DNA of 64,000 nt. Origin: Chiua virens (taxonomy: Eukaryota > Basidiomycota > Agaricomycetes > Boletales > Boletaceae). The stretch is taken from NCBI GenBank assembly GCA_019787685.1, contig JAHNUO010000003.1, forward strand, positions 1,116,001 through 1,180,000. Reading direction: 5' to 3'. The notes beneath the pieces were generated by a model, which did not search any database, had not been told where the DNA came from, and saw nothing but the letters and a program-made list of their open reading frames with translations. This document shows positions 11,271 to 22,069 of this stretch, piece by piece. A program made the position numbers and the translations under genes. Within the stretch, counting starts at the first letter, position 1; every line of letters begins with the position of its first letter.

Positions 11271-11649
11271 TGAAACAACCTAGAACAACCTAGACTGTTA
11301 AAGTTGTAGTGGTGTAGTGAAGAGGGGGTTCAGTCCAGTGAAGAGGCGAAAACTCCAAGAGAACTTTGTTAGAGCTCTCTGGCTTTGATTCATGGGGTTT
11401 ATATACTACATGGATGTCGGAGTTCTAATCTGAGTACAAACTACATAGATAAGAATACTGTATCCTATTGGATGATAAGGTGTGAATATATGTGAGTCAG
11501 TGATAAGGGAAATGAATAGATAGAAGTGTAAGTGTGTGATATTGTGGCCAATAGGGTATGATCCTTTGGACAGCCTTGACATGAGGTATTATTCTTAGAA
11601 TAGATTGAAAGTGTAATCTGTTAAGGGATGGAAAGTTGATATCATAACA
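11271..11649 (-). repeat. 3' LTR of chromovirus A (379 bp)
   Basis: On the plus strand it reads TGAAACAACC...ATCATAACA. It lacks 39 bp present in the other LTR; that segment is flanked by AGTCA in the longer copy, which suggests slippage or recombination between short repeats. Another 3-bp difference makes up the rest of the length gap. Confidence 0.93.
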
Positions 11650-11663
11650 CTACCTCCCATCTG
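11650..11663 (-). promoter_or_regulatory. Polypurine tract of chromovirus A
   Basis: On the minus strand GATGGGAGGTAG lies directly before the 3' LTR start TGTTATG. This is the expected position for plus-strand DNA priming. The decayed sister copy has GGGGGGTAG at the same place. Confidence 0.7.
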
Positions 11664-11747
11664 TTGATCAGACTCCAGATGATCTATTTCATAATTGAGA
11701 CGATGGTGACTATCCTCATCTTCAGATTTGGTCTTATCGTCATAGGT

Positions 11748-14700
11748 TCAAAACATGGAGTTAAATTTGGTTTGTGTGACTTTTAATTTTTGTGGGGCAT
11801 CTGGATGTGCTTCATGGAAATCAGATATGAGATCCAGCACATTCTTCAGATTCCTTAGAGGTTCCCATGTTCTTTCGTCATTATCATAACCTTTCCAGTG
11901 TACAAGATATTCTAAGCAGTGTCCCTTCATTCGGGAATCGACAATGTAGTCTGCTTCGAATTCTTCTTCTCGGTCATCTCTGATTACAATAGGCCATGGT
12001 TTATAAAGCAGCTGATTGGGAAGGTGTTCCTTATAAGGTTTGACCTGAGAAATATTTACAACTGGGTGTATTCGCATAGTGTGTGGGAGTCGAAGCTTTA
12101 GAGCATTCAGACTGTGCATGGATATTATGTCATAGGGTCCAATCCACTTGTCTGTGAATTTGGGGTGTTATTTTATTTTTAGGTTTGCAGTTGAGAGCCA
12201 GACCTTATCGCCAATGGAGTAAGAGGGAGGTTCTGATCTTGATTTATCTGTAACGTTTTTCATGTGTTCCACGGCTTTATCTATATTAGATTTGGTTTGT
12301 TCTAGAATTTTGAAGAAATCCATAATGAAGTTCTGAGCAGCTGGGTTTTTCATAGAGTGTGGCATAATTCCCATCCTAGGGATGTAGGAATGTGTGATTT
12401 CGAATGGTGAGAATTTAGTAGCAGTGTGTTTCTTGCTGTTATATGAGAATTGTGTGAGAGGAAGCCAATTGGCCCATGTATAATCCTTCTCTGCACAGAA
12501 CATGCAAAGATATTGTTGCACTTCTCGATTCATTCGTTCTGATTGTCCATCCATTTGTGGATAATGTGCGGTGCTTAATTTGGGTGTTATTTTTAACCCT
12601 GAGCATATATCTTTCATAAGCTGGGAAGTGAATTGTGGTCCTCGGTCTGACACAATGGTTTTAGGGAGGCCATGATGTTTCCATATGTGTGAGAGATATA
12701 ATTTAGTGAGATCCATAGATGTACATGTTTTGTGGCATGGGATGAATTTGACTTCTTTGGAGAAGTGATCCACAACTGTGAGAATGGAATCATAGGAGTG
12801 TGAAAGTGGGAGATCTGTGATGAAATCTGCTGAGACATCTTCCCATGGTAATGACAGTGTTTCTAAGGGTTGCAGGAGTCCTGCTGTTTTCTGATTAGAA
12901 CCCTTGAATCGAGCACATCTTTCACAATATGAGACATAATTTTTGACTTCTTTGTTCATTTGAGGCCAAATGTAGGTTTGTGAGAGAAGTTCTAAAGTTT
13001 TGTCATAACCGGGATGTCCAGCTTCAGGTGTGTCATGAAACATAGTAATAGATTTCGTGTGTAAAGTGTCAGGAATGAAGATTCTACCCCCCTTTCTAAG
13101 GAAGGCATCCTCAACTGTATATCTGATAGATAGGAAATGTTTCATGGCATTAGATGATAGTTTCATAGTTTCATGTTGTACATCTGTGAGAAACTGATCT
13201 CTGTTATAGAGTAGAGTGATGGCTGATTGAATCTTAGATGGATCCATGAGTAGGATTCCCTTGTTATCATCTTCGATTCTAATCATGTGGTCCTCTCTCC
13301 TGCTTAAAGCGTCTGCTTTTCCCATAGTGACTCCAGCCTTGTGGTACCAAGTGAAGTTAAAGTGTGAGAGATATTGTGCCCATCTTGCTTGTCTTCAGTT
13401 AAGATCTTGGTGTGTCATAAACCACGTAAGGTTCTGGTGGTCATTCCATATTTCAAATTCATGTTTTGCACCCTCAAGATAGTAGTGCCATAGTTCTAGT
13501 GAGCGGATAACCAAAAGCATTTCTTTATCAGCTATAGGGTAATTCTGTTCTTCTGGGATCATAGAGTGGCTATTATAAGCGACAGGGTGCCAAAGTCCTT
13601 CTTTTTCTAAAGATAGAACTGCTCCTGTTTCAAAATCCAATGAATTGCATTCTAAGCGATATTTGGCATTCTGATCCGGATAAGCAAGGATAAGGGCTGT
13701 CGTAAATGCCTTTTTAAGCATAGTGAATGCTTCGTCACAAGTGAAGGTCCATTCAAATTTCTGATCTTTCTTAGTGAGGTCATGAAGGGGATGTGCTATT
13801 TTTCCATAATCTTTAATGAATCTGCGATAGAAGTTGGCAAGTCCGAGGAAACTTCTGATGTGTTTGACTGATGTGGGAGTTGGCCATTCAGCTACTGCTT
13901 TGGTCTTTTCGTTATCCATTGTAATTCCATCAGTTCCCATGATCATTCCGAGGAAGTCCACTTCTTTTACATGAAAGAAGCATTTTTCTGGTTTTACATA
14001 AAGGTCGTTATTTTGAAGGTGTTTGAGCACTTCAAGTACAATTTTGTCATGAGTTTCATAATCGTCAGTATTTGTGAATATCATAAGGTCATCGATGTAT
14101 ATGACAACGATGCCATTCATATCAGCAAAGATTTCGTTCATCATAGTTTGAAACGTGGCTGGTGAGTTGCATAATCCAAAGTACATGATGATGGGTTCAA
14201 ATGACCCATGGTGGCAGACAAAAGCTGCTTTCCATTTGTCACCTTCTTTGATTCTTACATTATTGTATCCCCATTGGAGATCCATTTTTGTGAATAGCTT
14301 AGCATCTTTTAATTTTCCACAAGTTGTGATATGAGTGGCAAGGAATAGTTATTTTTGCTTGTGTGTTCATTTAGGTATCAGTAATCCTGAACCATATGTT
14401 TCTTTCCATCTTTCTTGGGGATGAAGAAGACCAGAGATGTCTGTTCCGATTTAGAGGGTCTGATGTAACCTTTTTTTAATTGGTCATCAATAAATGTGGA
14501 AACCTCCTCTTGTTCTGTGACAGAGAGGGGTATTAAGCAACCCTTCTTAGGAACGAAACACTCTTTTAGGTCAATGCTGTGGTCCCATGGTTTACATAAT
14601 GGAATTCTCTCAGATTCCGTTTTTCCAAATACTTTAGCATATTTCATATATTCCTTAGGCACCATCTCTTCAAGAGTGCATTCCTTAGGAGGAGAAGGTG

Positions 14701-15247
14701 GAGTTTCTATGTGAGCAGAAAAAATATGGGATTTGGCAATAGAGTTTGCATAGAAGAATTCTTCTGCGATAATGGAATCCAAGAAGTTGTTTTCATCTTG
14801 TGAATGACACAACTCTGGGCATCTTCTCATTGTTACTATTCCTGTCGTCCAGTCTATATGGAGATTGTGGTGCTTTAACCATGTGAATCCGAGGATATGA
14901 TCATTCTTTCCAAGGTTGGTAATTTTAGCATCCACTATTTCTCTGTGACCTTTGAAATTAATCAGGATCTGTGTGGCATGAGTTATTGAGCCTGCTTGGT
15001 TCTTAGTGCCATCCATGTTGAAAACTTGGATTGGGTGAGGAAGTGGGTGATGTGAGAGTTTATGTTTAGTGATGTAATCTTTGTGTATGAAGATCGCATT
15101 AGCTCCACTGTCTAAAAGCACTTTTGCTCCAACATAGCCAATTTGGTTTACTAGGGATACCAAAATCGGAAGTATAATTTCTTTTTCTACCGACGTAGAT
15201 CTAATGCAAGACCCATTGGGTATTTGTTTTGGGACAGAATTGAGCAC
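11748..15247 (-). pseudogene. Chromovirus A pol: protease, RT, RNase H, integrase, chromodomain
   Basis: The protease motif LLDSGANA is near 15105-15130. Reverse transcriptase includes FFIPKKDGKKHMVQDY, then a TGA stop at 14378-14380 and a frameshift near 14305, then KMDLQWGYNNVRI and the catalytic IYIDDLMIF near 14085-14110. RNase H ends in a TGA stop at 13395. Integrase has the zinc ligands H-x6-H and C-E-R-C and the triad D (DFITDLP), D (SDRGPQF), E (GQSERMN). A TAA stop at 12168 follows NLKIK; the sister copy keeps CAA (LKQYPKF), so this stop is a C-to-T change. The protein ends with a chromodomain (ADYIVDSRMKG, YLVHWKGYDNDERTWEP). From 14285 to 11748 all parts are in one frame. Confidence 0.92.
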
Positions 15248-15435
15248 AGAACTATCATGTCCACCGTGCTCTGCAGAGACACTGTCAACGCTTTCGTTTT
15301 CTGTTGTTTTTGGTGATTTAGGTAGTTTTTCCTCTTGCCAGGGAGGTATTTCAGAGTATTTGAAATCAAACTTTAAAGAGACAGAGTTTTCATATTCTTT
15401 AGGAATGGAAGTGCGAACGTGAGATCCAAGTTTAC

Positions 15436-16804
15436 TCAGTTTGCCTTGCCTTTTCCCTTTCCATTCTTGTTTTTGTACATGTCAAAATAATAAGCCTGTA
15501 CTTCCTCAGGGGTCATCCCTCAGATAGCAGCAAAGGGGTCTGTAGCTGGTACAGATGGGAAAGTGGTGGAAGTAGAAGATATGGTGGTCTTCTTGTCTTC
15601 CTTTTTTTGTGGTTGTGTGGACTTTTCGCAAGCATTTCGCTTTGTGAGAGCTGCCATACCATTTGCATTCACTGCATTGGTTTTTAGGTTTGGTGCATTT
15701 GTTGGTTCTGTGAGCTGCACTGCCGCAGTTGAAGCATTTGTTGGAATTCTTATTTCCAACTGCTCTGACTTCTTTTCCTGTGAACCAGCCATCTTTGTCT
15801 CTTTCTGCATAAGTGGCTGTGCCTATGTCCATGGCATTGGGGTCCTTGTGCCTTTTCCAACGATCTGGTTGCACAAAGTTTAGTACTTCCATGGCATTTC
15901 CGGCATTTTGTATCCAGGAAAGATATGTGATTACCGCATGCTTGCGGTCTTTTTCATCATCGGGCCTTGTGGGATCCATGTTTATTGGGTGGAATGGGTC
16001 AACCCTGTGCCCATCACGGAAGATCTGGTATATGATGGAGTGGGCAGTGTTTGCCTCAAGGAGTCTTATCACATGGGTAGGGTCTATTGCGGCTTGTAGC
16101 CAAAGAGCTTCCCATTGGATGATATAGTCCTCTACTCTCATTGTTCCTTGTTTGAGATTTTCTAATTGGGATCTAGCCCAATCAACCTTGTTGTTTTGTC
16201 TGAACATTCCTTCGATGTCCTGTACTAAAGTTGCCCATGAGAGAGCTATGCCTTTTGCTAAGTGTGTTTTGGTGAATTATGTGGCTTTCTTTCCTTTTAG
16301 GCATGAGAGTACTGCTTGTACTGCCTTGTGTGAAGCTGGGGGTATGGTGGTGTTATTTACTTCTAGCCATCCCTTGATTTTGGCCCACCATTCTTTGAAT
16401 TTGGCCATTTCTCCGTCATAAGACCCTGGGTCTGCAAAGATTTCTACTTTAGATGAGGAGGTAGCTTGTGGCTGTGGGAGGACTGGGAGTACATTTAGTT
16501 GTCCTTGTAAAGCCATAATCATTGTGGCTTGATGGTTTATTATGGTGAAGGTGCTTCGATCCGATTGCTGTTTGATTGGCTCTGGTGCTCCCCAAGTGTT
16601 AGCGGTGGCTGTTCCATATTCTTCGTAGGGTGAGAAGAGTCTGAAGGTTCTTGCGAAGGGGTAGTCTCGTCGTTTGATAGAGACGTAGATCAGTCACTGA
16701 GTTTCTTGTACCTTGTTTGTAAGGTAGAAAGCAATGTATCCGAAAAAGTAAGTTGTGAGAGTGCAAGAGATAATAAGTGCAATTGCGACGGGTTCCCAAG
16801 ACAT
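15436..16804 (-). pseudogene. Chromovirus A gag with N-terminal membrane helix and zinc knuckle
   Basis: I place the start at the ATG at 16804. The first 36 codons give MSWEP, a hydrophobic segment of about 23 residues (VAIALIISCTLTTYFFGYIA) and then TNKVQETQ, ended by TGA at 16694-16696, where an arginine CGA is likely. The same frame stays open through LIYVSIKRRDYPFARTF, KEWWAKIKGWLEV, a TAA near 16277, then WARSQLENLKQGTMRVEDYI and the zinc knuckle CFNCGSAAHRTNKC near 15700-15740, followed by a second cysteine-histidine cluster (CSECKWYGSSHKAKC). A shift then moves to the frame ending ATDPFAAI-stop-GMTPEEVQAYYFDMYKN. Gag normally forms the particle; a membrane helix at its start is unusual for Ty3 elements. 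Confidence 0.75.
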
Positions 16805-16896
16805 AAAAGATTCTATCTAGGATATCTAGAAGGGGTCCTGAGAGTATTTCTAGGATGTAATGTGGGGAATTCGAAGTTATCGTATTGTGAGTAAGG

Positions 16897-17367
16897 TCAG
16901 ATGCAAGTGGGAACTAAATTTGCCCTGTGGCGTCTCAGGATCCTTCTCTGTTGTACAGCCATTCTATTGGCTATTCTCTCAATTTCTCTGGGTGGGGGCC
17001 AATTGTTTGGGTCTCCTAGACTTTCCTCCGATGGTTCTCTCAAAGGAGCTGGTGGGAAAGGTGATGGTTCTCGTTTGGGAAGGAGAGCAGGAAAGTATTC
17101 ATGCTTGACCTCAACTTCCTCGGTTGGATACCTAAGTTCTGGGCTGTTAGACTGGGTTGACTTGTAGTCAAATAGAGATGCTGTGTCTCCTATAAAGTAG
17201 CCTAATAAGGCGTGGAATATCTCTGTGTCTGTGCAGTCTTTGGGATCAAGGTTCTCAAGAGTGACAACTTCAGTGAGGTAGGCGGCATCAAGGATGTATG
17301 GGGAATCCTCGAGACCAGGGAATGCTTCCTGCGCTGCTGCAATGATGGATAGCGGTAATGCAGGCAC
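16897..17367 (-). CDS. Chromovirus A ORF0, 156 codons upstream of gag
   Basis: An uninterrupted ORF in the leader of chromovirus A, between the 5' LTR and gag, ending 92 nt before the proposed gag ATG. It is in a different frame from gag. The N-terminal half is acidic and mixed (AAAQEAFPGLEDSPYILDAA, LLGYFIGDTASLFDYKS). The middle is proline-rich (ALLPKREPSPFPPAPLREP) and the C-terminus is very basic (RMAVQQRRILRRHRANL). It lacks the nonsense codons that riddle gag and pol. I do not recognise a family. It could be an extra element protein or an N-terminal gag part moved out of frame by an indel. Confidence 0.6.
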   Translation of the reverse strand: MPALPLSIIAAAQEAFPGLEDSPYILDAAYLTEVVTLENLDPKDCTDTEIFHALLGYFIGDTASLFDYKSTQSNSPELRYPTEEVEVKHEYFPALLPKREPSPFPPAPLREPSEESLGDPNNWPPPREIERIANRMAVQQRRILRRHRANLVPTCI

Positions 17368-17599
17368 TGGGAGAGTGGTCTCAGTAAAGAGTACAATCAG
17401 CTACCCAAGGGTGCACTGTCTGCATTCGCTAGACCTTGAGTCTTTTTGTGGTGCTGACTTATTTGTAGCTAGACTTTCTTATGGCTATTCAAAGTTTGTG
17501 ACTTACTTGGGCACTGCTTGTATAGTTTGTTGAAGGGGCTATGATGAAGTTGAGACTTGACAGCAGTATTCAACGGTGAAGGTAACAACAAAGTTCTAA
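17368..17599 (-). other. Chromovirus A leader
   Basis: Sequence between the 5' LTR and ORF0. The bases next to the LTR read TTAGAACTTTGTTG on the minus strand. I do not see the usual TGG-type tRNA primer-binding site. Confidence 0.5.
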
Positions 17600-18020
17600 T
17601 GAAACAACCTAGAACAACCTAGACTGTTAAAGTTGTAGTAGTGTAGTGAAGAGGGGGTTCAGTCCAGTGAAGAGGTGAAAACTCCAAGAGAACTTTGTTA
17701 GAGCTCTCTGGCTTTGATTCATGGGGTTTATATACTACATGGATGTCGGAGTTCTAATCTGAGTACAAACTACCTAGATAAGAATACTGTATCCTATTGG
17801 ATAATAAGGTGTGAATATATGTGAGTCATAGATAAGAACATAGCCTTGCACTGCCGATAATAAGTCAGTGATAAGGGAAATGAATAGATAGAAGTGTAAG
17901 TGTGTGATATTGTGGCAGCCAATAGAGTATGATCCTTTGGACAGCCTTGACATGAGGCATTATTCTTAGAATAGATTGAAAGTGTAATCCATTAAGGGAT
18001 GGAAAGTTGATATTGTAACA
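17600..18020 (-). repeat. 5' LTR of chromovirus A (421 bp)
   Basis: On the plus strand it reads TGAAACAACC...TATTGTAACA. Apart from the 39-bp and 3-bp segments missing from the other LTR it is nearly identical to it, so the insertion is relatively recent. A TATA-like box is read on the minus strand (TATATAAACC). Confidence 0.93.
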
Positions 18021-18900
18021 AGAGTCATCACTGTTGATGTGGAATCACAATTGATTTCTCTACATCTTGACAACCAGCTGTATCATTGCTCCCTCTTGGA
18101 GCAACGACACATGTTTTTTGTTGGGGAACAAGTATGAATACTTGTCAGCGCTGACCACAGGTGTACAGGCATGGTTATGGTGATCTGGGAAGACAAAAAT
18201 GAAGTTACTCTCTCAAATGTGTCCTCCAAAGTAAGTCCTAGTCATTACTATGCACACAGGTCTTAACATCTCACAGCGATGGGCTTCTACTTCCTTCCTA
18301 GAAACCTTTGGTCCGGATCAGCAGTGGACTTCTCATCATCCACTTCCCCTCACTTACCTTCTGCAACCCAAATGGCAGGCAACCCTCCAACTTGGCAATC
18401 TGGCCCACATCATGGCACACAGGGTTACATTGTTTGAATCATGAATGATATTATATATATCACAATTCCTGAGGATGAGAATGACAATCAAATCGACCCA
18501 AACCTATCCACAGATCTGGTATCTGCCCATGTCTCAAATATCGATGAGGCCCGTGTTCAGGTCATATTTCCAGATGGATTCAAGGTAAGCCTTTTCTCCT
18601 TTTCAATTCTTCCAACATAACTTATGCCACCTTCAGGCTACTGTTCCCATTGTGTTTTGCATCAAGTTTGCAAACTTCATCCAGCATGAAGCATCTCGGT
18701 TGGTTGGAAAGGAAATCTGGGTGATCCATGGAGAATTCAAGGGATATTGAGCAACATTGTGTGCTGTTGGCTGTGAAAATAGTGTGATATCTCTACATGG
18801 TCATCTGGCATTGAATATTGCTAACAATTTCATTGCCTTGCCGTGAGTTCTGTGATGGTTACCTGAAACTTATTGATACATTTCTCTTGTCTTTTTCCTA
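18021..18900 (+). pseudogene. Spt5-like gene, 3' part with further KOW repeats
   Basis: After the target duplication AGAGT (18021-18025) the Spt5-like reading resumes with VITVDVESQLISLHLDNQLY and a KOW-like block HMFFVGEQV, a stop, then GMVMVIWEDKNEVTLSNV, ending at a GTAAGT donor near 18230. A later block reads LVGKEIWVIHGEFKGY, a stop, ATLCAVG and VISLHGHL (about 18695-18810), again a KOW signature followed by a GTGAGT donor. Several stops are present. The order of KOW blocks matches the multi-KOW layout of Spt5 and continues the part before the chromovirus. Confidence 0.62.
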
Positions 18901-19190
18901 GTTCCAGCATTCTCTTGACAGGTTGTATGTTGGATGGGCATAGCCTGCGTGCTTTGATGGTACATATCTGCAGTTTGTTTGCATCAGAGACTGTAGTGAT
19001 ATGGAAGACACCACCCCCATCACCCCGAGCATTTTCTTCAACTGTTCTACCGTCAGCTGAAGATTCAGCATGGATGGTGATGGAGCTTGACATAGCAGCA
19101 ACATCCTTGCAGGCGGTGGCAGAAACTTGTGCCTCAGACCTCTACAGTATGTCAGATTCTTTCTATTAGAGGAACAGATATTCATAGGGA
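18901..19190 (+). other. Possible last exons of the Spt5-like gene
   Basis: One frame is open from 18873 to 19169 with no recognised domain. Splice-like signals flank it. Too little to assign. Confidence 0.25.
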
Positions 19191-20040
19191 ATGGCACAGG
19201 TTTGGGTAACCCGCTCAGGTCTCAGGTGTGGGTACCTCTCAGGTGTGGGTGTGGGTATTGGCTGTTGCCACCCATGGCTCTACCCATACCCGTGCACCAG
19301 GTGTCCAGGTTTACTCAAAAAAATTATACTAACTATACAGTACATGCCATCAAACCACCACTACCTCAATACCAACTTTGAGGCTTGTGATTGAGATCTG
19401 ATAGTTTGGGGAATACAGGTGCATACACTATTTTTTTTCCCCACTGCCATGCTTGTACTAGTCCTACCCCTCCTTCCCCAATAATATCTGTTCACATCTC
19501 ACCACCCCTCACATCACTTGATTTGCCACTTCACAGGCATTGAACCTCATCATATCTGATGAGGTTCACATGCCTTTGAAGCAGCAATTCACTCTCAACA
19601 ACTTCCAACATTGCCTCCTCCTCCTACCCCCCTGGGCAACATTTACCTCATATCTCACCACCACCTGCATCACTTGATTCGCCACTTCACAGGCATTAAA
19701 CCTCATCATATCTGATGAGGTTTGCATGCCTTTGAAGCAGTGATTCGCTCTCAACAACTTCCAACATTGCCTTCTCCTCCTCCTACCCCCCTGGGCAACA
19801 TTCACCTTGTATCTCACCACCACCAGTGTTGCTTGATTTGCCACTTCACAGACATCAAACCTTATCATATCCAATGAGGTTTGCATGCCTTTGAAGTTGC
19901 AATTCATGGGTATACCCAACCAGGGTATACCCACAGGTATGATACCCGAGATGGGGGTATGGGTATTCACCAGGTGTGGGTGCAGGTAAGGGCCCAGATA
20001 CCTGAGGGTTTACCCAGGCCAGTCCCTATATGGGATTGAT
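19191..20040. repeat. GGGTA-rich element with internal tandem repeat
   Basis: Both ends are rich in GTGGGTA/TACCCAC motifs: 19196-19320 has GGTGTGGGTA and CTACCCATACCC, and 19905-20030 has GGGTATACCC and GGTGTGGGTGCAGG. The middle holds a ~156-159-bp tandem repeat. Similar GGGTA clusters lie at 24955-25250, 32970-33050 and 33596-33712. The shape suggests a non-autonomous element or a satellite-like insertion. Confidence 0.5.
19490..19910. repeat. Tandem repeat, period ~156-159 bp, about 2.6 units
   Basis: The block GCCACTTCACAG recurs at 19525, 19681 and 19840. Each unit also has ATGCCTTTGAAG and, in the first two, CAACAACTTCCAACATTGCC. The periods are multiples of three, so the minus strand carries a repeated frame (FKGMQTS...GGRRRRQCWKLLR). 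Copies differ at scattered sites. Confidence 0.8.
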
Positions 20041-20229
20041 TGTAAGTGCGTTGCCAACTTATAGCTAGATCCAATAATAATCATTGTCACCAGGGGACGT
20101 TGCTGACATCTGGACCGATAATAAACAAGCAAATGTTGTACTTCCTCCTTGAATAAGGTATTTCATGGTTTCTCACAGGGATTCAAATGCATTTGAGGTG
20201 CTCTGGTTGTGTAATCATGGCATATTTTT
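20041..20229. other. Short gap
   Basis: No gene seen. A T-rich run (20225-20235) before an AG at 20237-20238 could be the acceptor for the next exon. Confidence 0.35.
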
Positions 20230-20590
20230 TTTTTCAGCAATGACACAGCTGATGAGGCTTATCTGCTCAACCCACTTGCCCCACTTCCACCTGATGTGAA
20301 TGTTGCCTGTGAGTTTCTCTGACTTTATGAAACTTCTTTTAAGTGTTGCAGTCAATGCTTGGTCACAGAGTGCTTCCTCTGACATCCCAGGTGATGCAGA
20401 TGCTGCAATGTCTGCACTCGATGATGTGAGTAAAGTTGTTGATGATGAGGTCCCTATGGAATTTGAGACTGAGTCGTTTGCCATGCTGGGCACATTAATC
20501 CCTGATAATGATGCATTGAGCTTGTCAATGCTCGGTTTCAATCCTTGGAGGTCATCTGTCTGCAAGTGGGACCAGACAGGTAGTAATGTA
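20230..20590 (+). pseudogene. Split hypothetical gene, acidic exons
   Basis: After a T-rich acceptor an exon reads NDTADEAYLLNPLAPLPPDV, followed by a GTGAGT donor (~20308) and an acceptor at 20352. It then reads NAWSQSASSDIPGDADAAM through MLGFNPWRSSVCKWDQ to about 20578. The composition is acidic and low in complexity. The function is unknown. Being on the same strand and downstream, it could be the 3' end of the Spt5-like gene or a separate gene. Confidence 0.4.
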
Positions 20591-20914
20591 TCAGAAACAG
20601 TATGTAACTGTTGTATCCATAGATGCTCCTCACTAAATGTTATGCCCAGTCTGTTGTGAAGAAATCAGGCAATGTATGTGCTATTGTAGGCACCTGGTAC
20701 TTGCTAAACCATGAATGAGCAGGGTGCCAAGGTAATGCTAGTTGAAGTTGATGAATCTAACATACTTCGCCAAGACATGTATGCCTTGAAACATGTTTTC
20801 AAAAGACATCTGCAACACTTGGGGTATGGACATTAGGGTCAATTTTATTACTATCCATGAAATAATTTTTGAACCTTACAGAATAACTCTTTACAAAAAA
20901 AGAAGATGTATTAA

Positions 20915-21290
20915 ACAGCTGTAGTTCAATATGAGAACCAATGGCAGTATCATACTGCACAAATTACTGAGTTGGAGGACCAGAATGAGAAAATCATGGA
21001 GGAAACACAGAAGGCGAGTGCTGTGCTTGTCAATTGAGAGGCAAAGATTGCCCAGCAGGAGACAGAAATTCATCTACTCAAGAAGAAGATTGAGGATGGG
21101 GAGTATCAGGCATAGCGTCATGCTGAAAGAAGTGGAGTTAAAACAATCATTCAAAGAATAAAGGTAGGCCCATTCCTAGGTGCCGGGGGTTTCGAGCTTG
21201 TTTTAATATCTTGTTAAGGCCAACCAGGAGTCTGAAATTGCAGCCCTTTCACAGAAATACGACATAGCTCTTCAAAAAATTCAAGTAAGT
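20915..21290 (+). pseudogene. Coiled-coil protein fragment
   Basis: One frame reads YENQWQYHTAQITELEDQNE, then KIMEETQKASAVLVN, a stop, then EAKIAQQETEIHLLKKKIED with regularly spaced I/L residues and many E/K/Q, a typical coiled coil. An intron-like GTAGGC...AG lies near 21160-21220. No family recognised. It may belong with the neighbouring fragments. Confidence 0.45.
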
Positions 21291-21299
21291 ACAACATAG

Positions 21300-22069
21300 T
21301 GCAGTCGCCCTTCCTGCTCATGAAAATCATAAGCGTCTGGAAACACTTCATCACTGAGTCCACAGAAGGATTCAGAAGACATTATGCACCAATATTTGCC
21401 AGTTTCTCCTGACCTTGGATCAAGAACATCCCACACCAATAAATCACGACAGTTTTCCCTTGGTAATAGACTTGTTGGCATATTTGTTCATGTCTTGAAT
21501 AACTCACTGCCTTCTACTGATCATCTGGTAGGAAAGTACAACCACTTCCAAGACTCCTCACCCCCTATCTCACACTTCAGAAATATTCTGCCAAGTTTCC
21601 CAACAGCAAACTTCTTCCCTTTGCCCATCTTATACTTCCATAACACTTTGCTGAACTTCCCAACCTGATGTCCCAATATTCGTCCACAGAGATTTAGACA
21701 ATGAACTCCTTGGCCCTTCTGGCATTCCATGGCAAACTTCTTTAGTTTGCCCATCTCATGCTTCCACAACAATTCAGCAAACTCCCTAACCCAATGTTCT
21801 AATGTTTGTCCATGAAGATTCAGATGATGAACTCCCTGATCCTCCAGTCATCCCATGTCAAACCTCTTTGGAACCCCCTTGCCTTTCAGTCTTCCCATGA
21901 CAAACTTCTTCCAGTGCCAGGCTAGCAGGTATCTATGTATGTAGGTGTCTCAGCCTGCACAATGCCCTTCCTTGCTGATGAGAGTCAACAGGAAAATGAT
22001 GAACCCTTGCCTTCTATGAGATTCACTGGTACCTATGTACATATTAGACCTATGTGACCTCCCATACTT
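21300..22069. repeat. Degenerate 126-bp tandem repeat and flanks
   Basis: GCAAACTTCTT recurs at 21606 and 21732, and GAACTCC at 21703 and 21829, both 126 bp apart. Matching blocks such as TTTGCCCATCT and ATGCTTCCACAAC extend over about 21580-21900. The period equals 42 codons, and a minus frame repeats LWKHEMGKLKKFA as LWKYKMGKGKKFA. The rest of the interval holds nothing recognised. Confidence 0.6.

Larger units (their letters stand above)
11271..18020 (-). mobile_element. Ty3/gypsy chromovirus A, full length, 6750 bp
   Basis: A complete LTR retrotransposon on the minus strand with LTRs at 11271-11649 (3' LTR) and 17600-18020 (5' LTR) and target duplication AGAGT. The order on the minus strand is leader, ORF0, gag with zinc knuckle, protease, reverse transcriptase, RNase H, integrase, chromodomain. 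That order and the C-terminal chromodomain define a chromovirus. Coding is broken by at least six nonsense codons and two frameshifts. It is inserted inside the Spt5-like gene. A related, more decayed copy lies at 43652-46410, and solo or partial A-type LTRs lie at 38802, 49939 and 52588. Confidence 0.95.

Noticed and set aside
15563..16127. Plus-strand ORFs opposite chromovirus A gag
   Set aside because: Antisense to the zinc-knuckle region; shadow frames.
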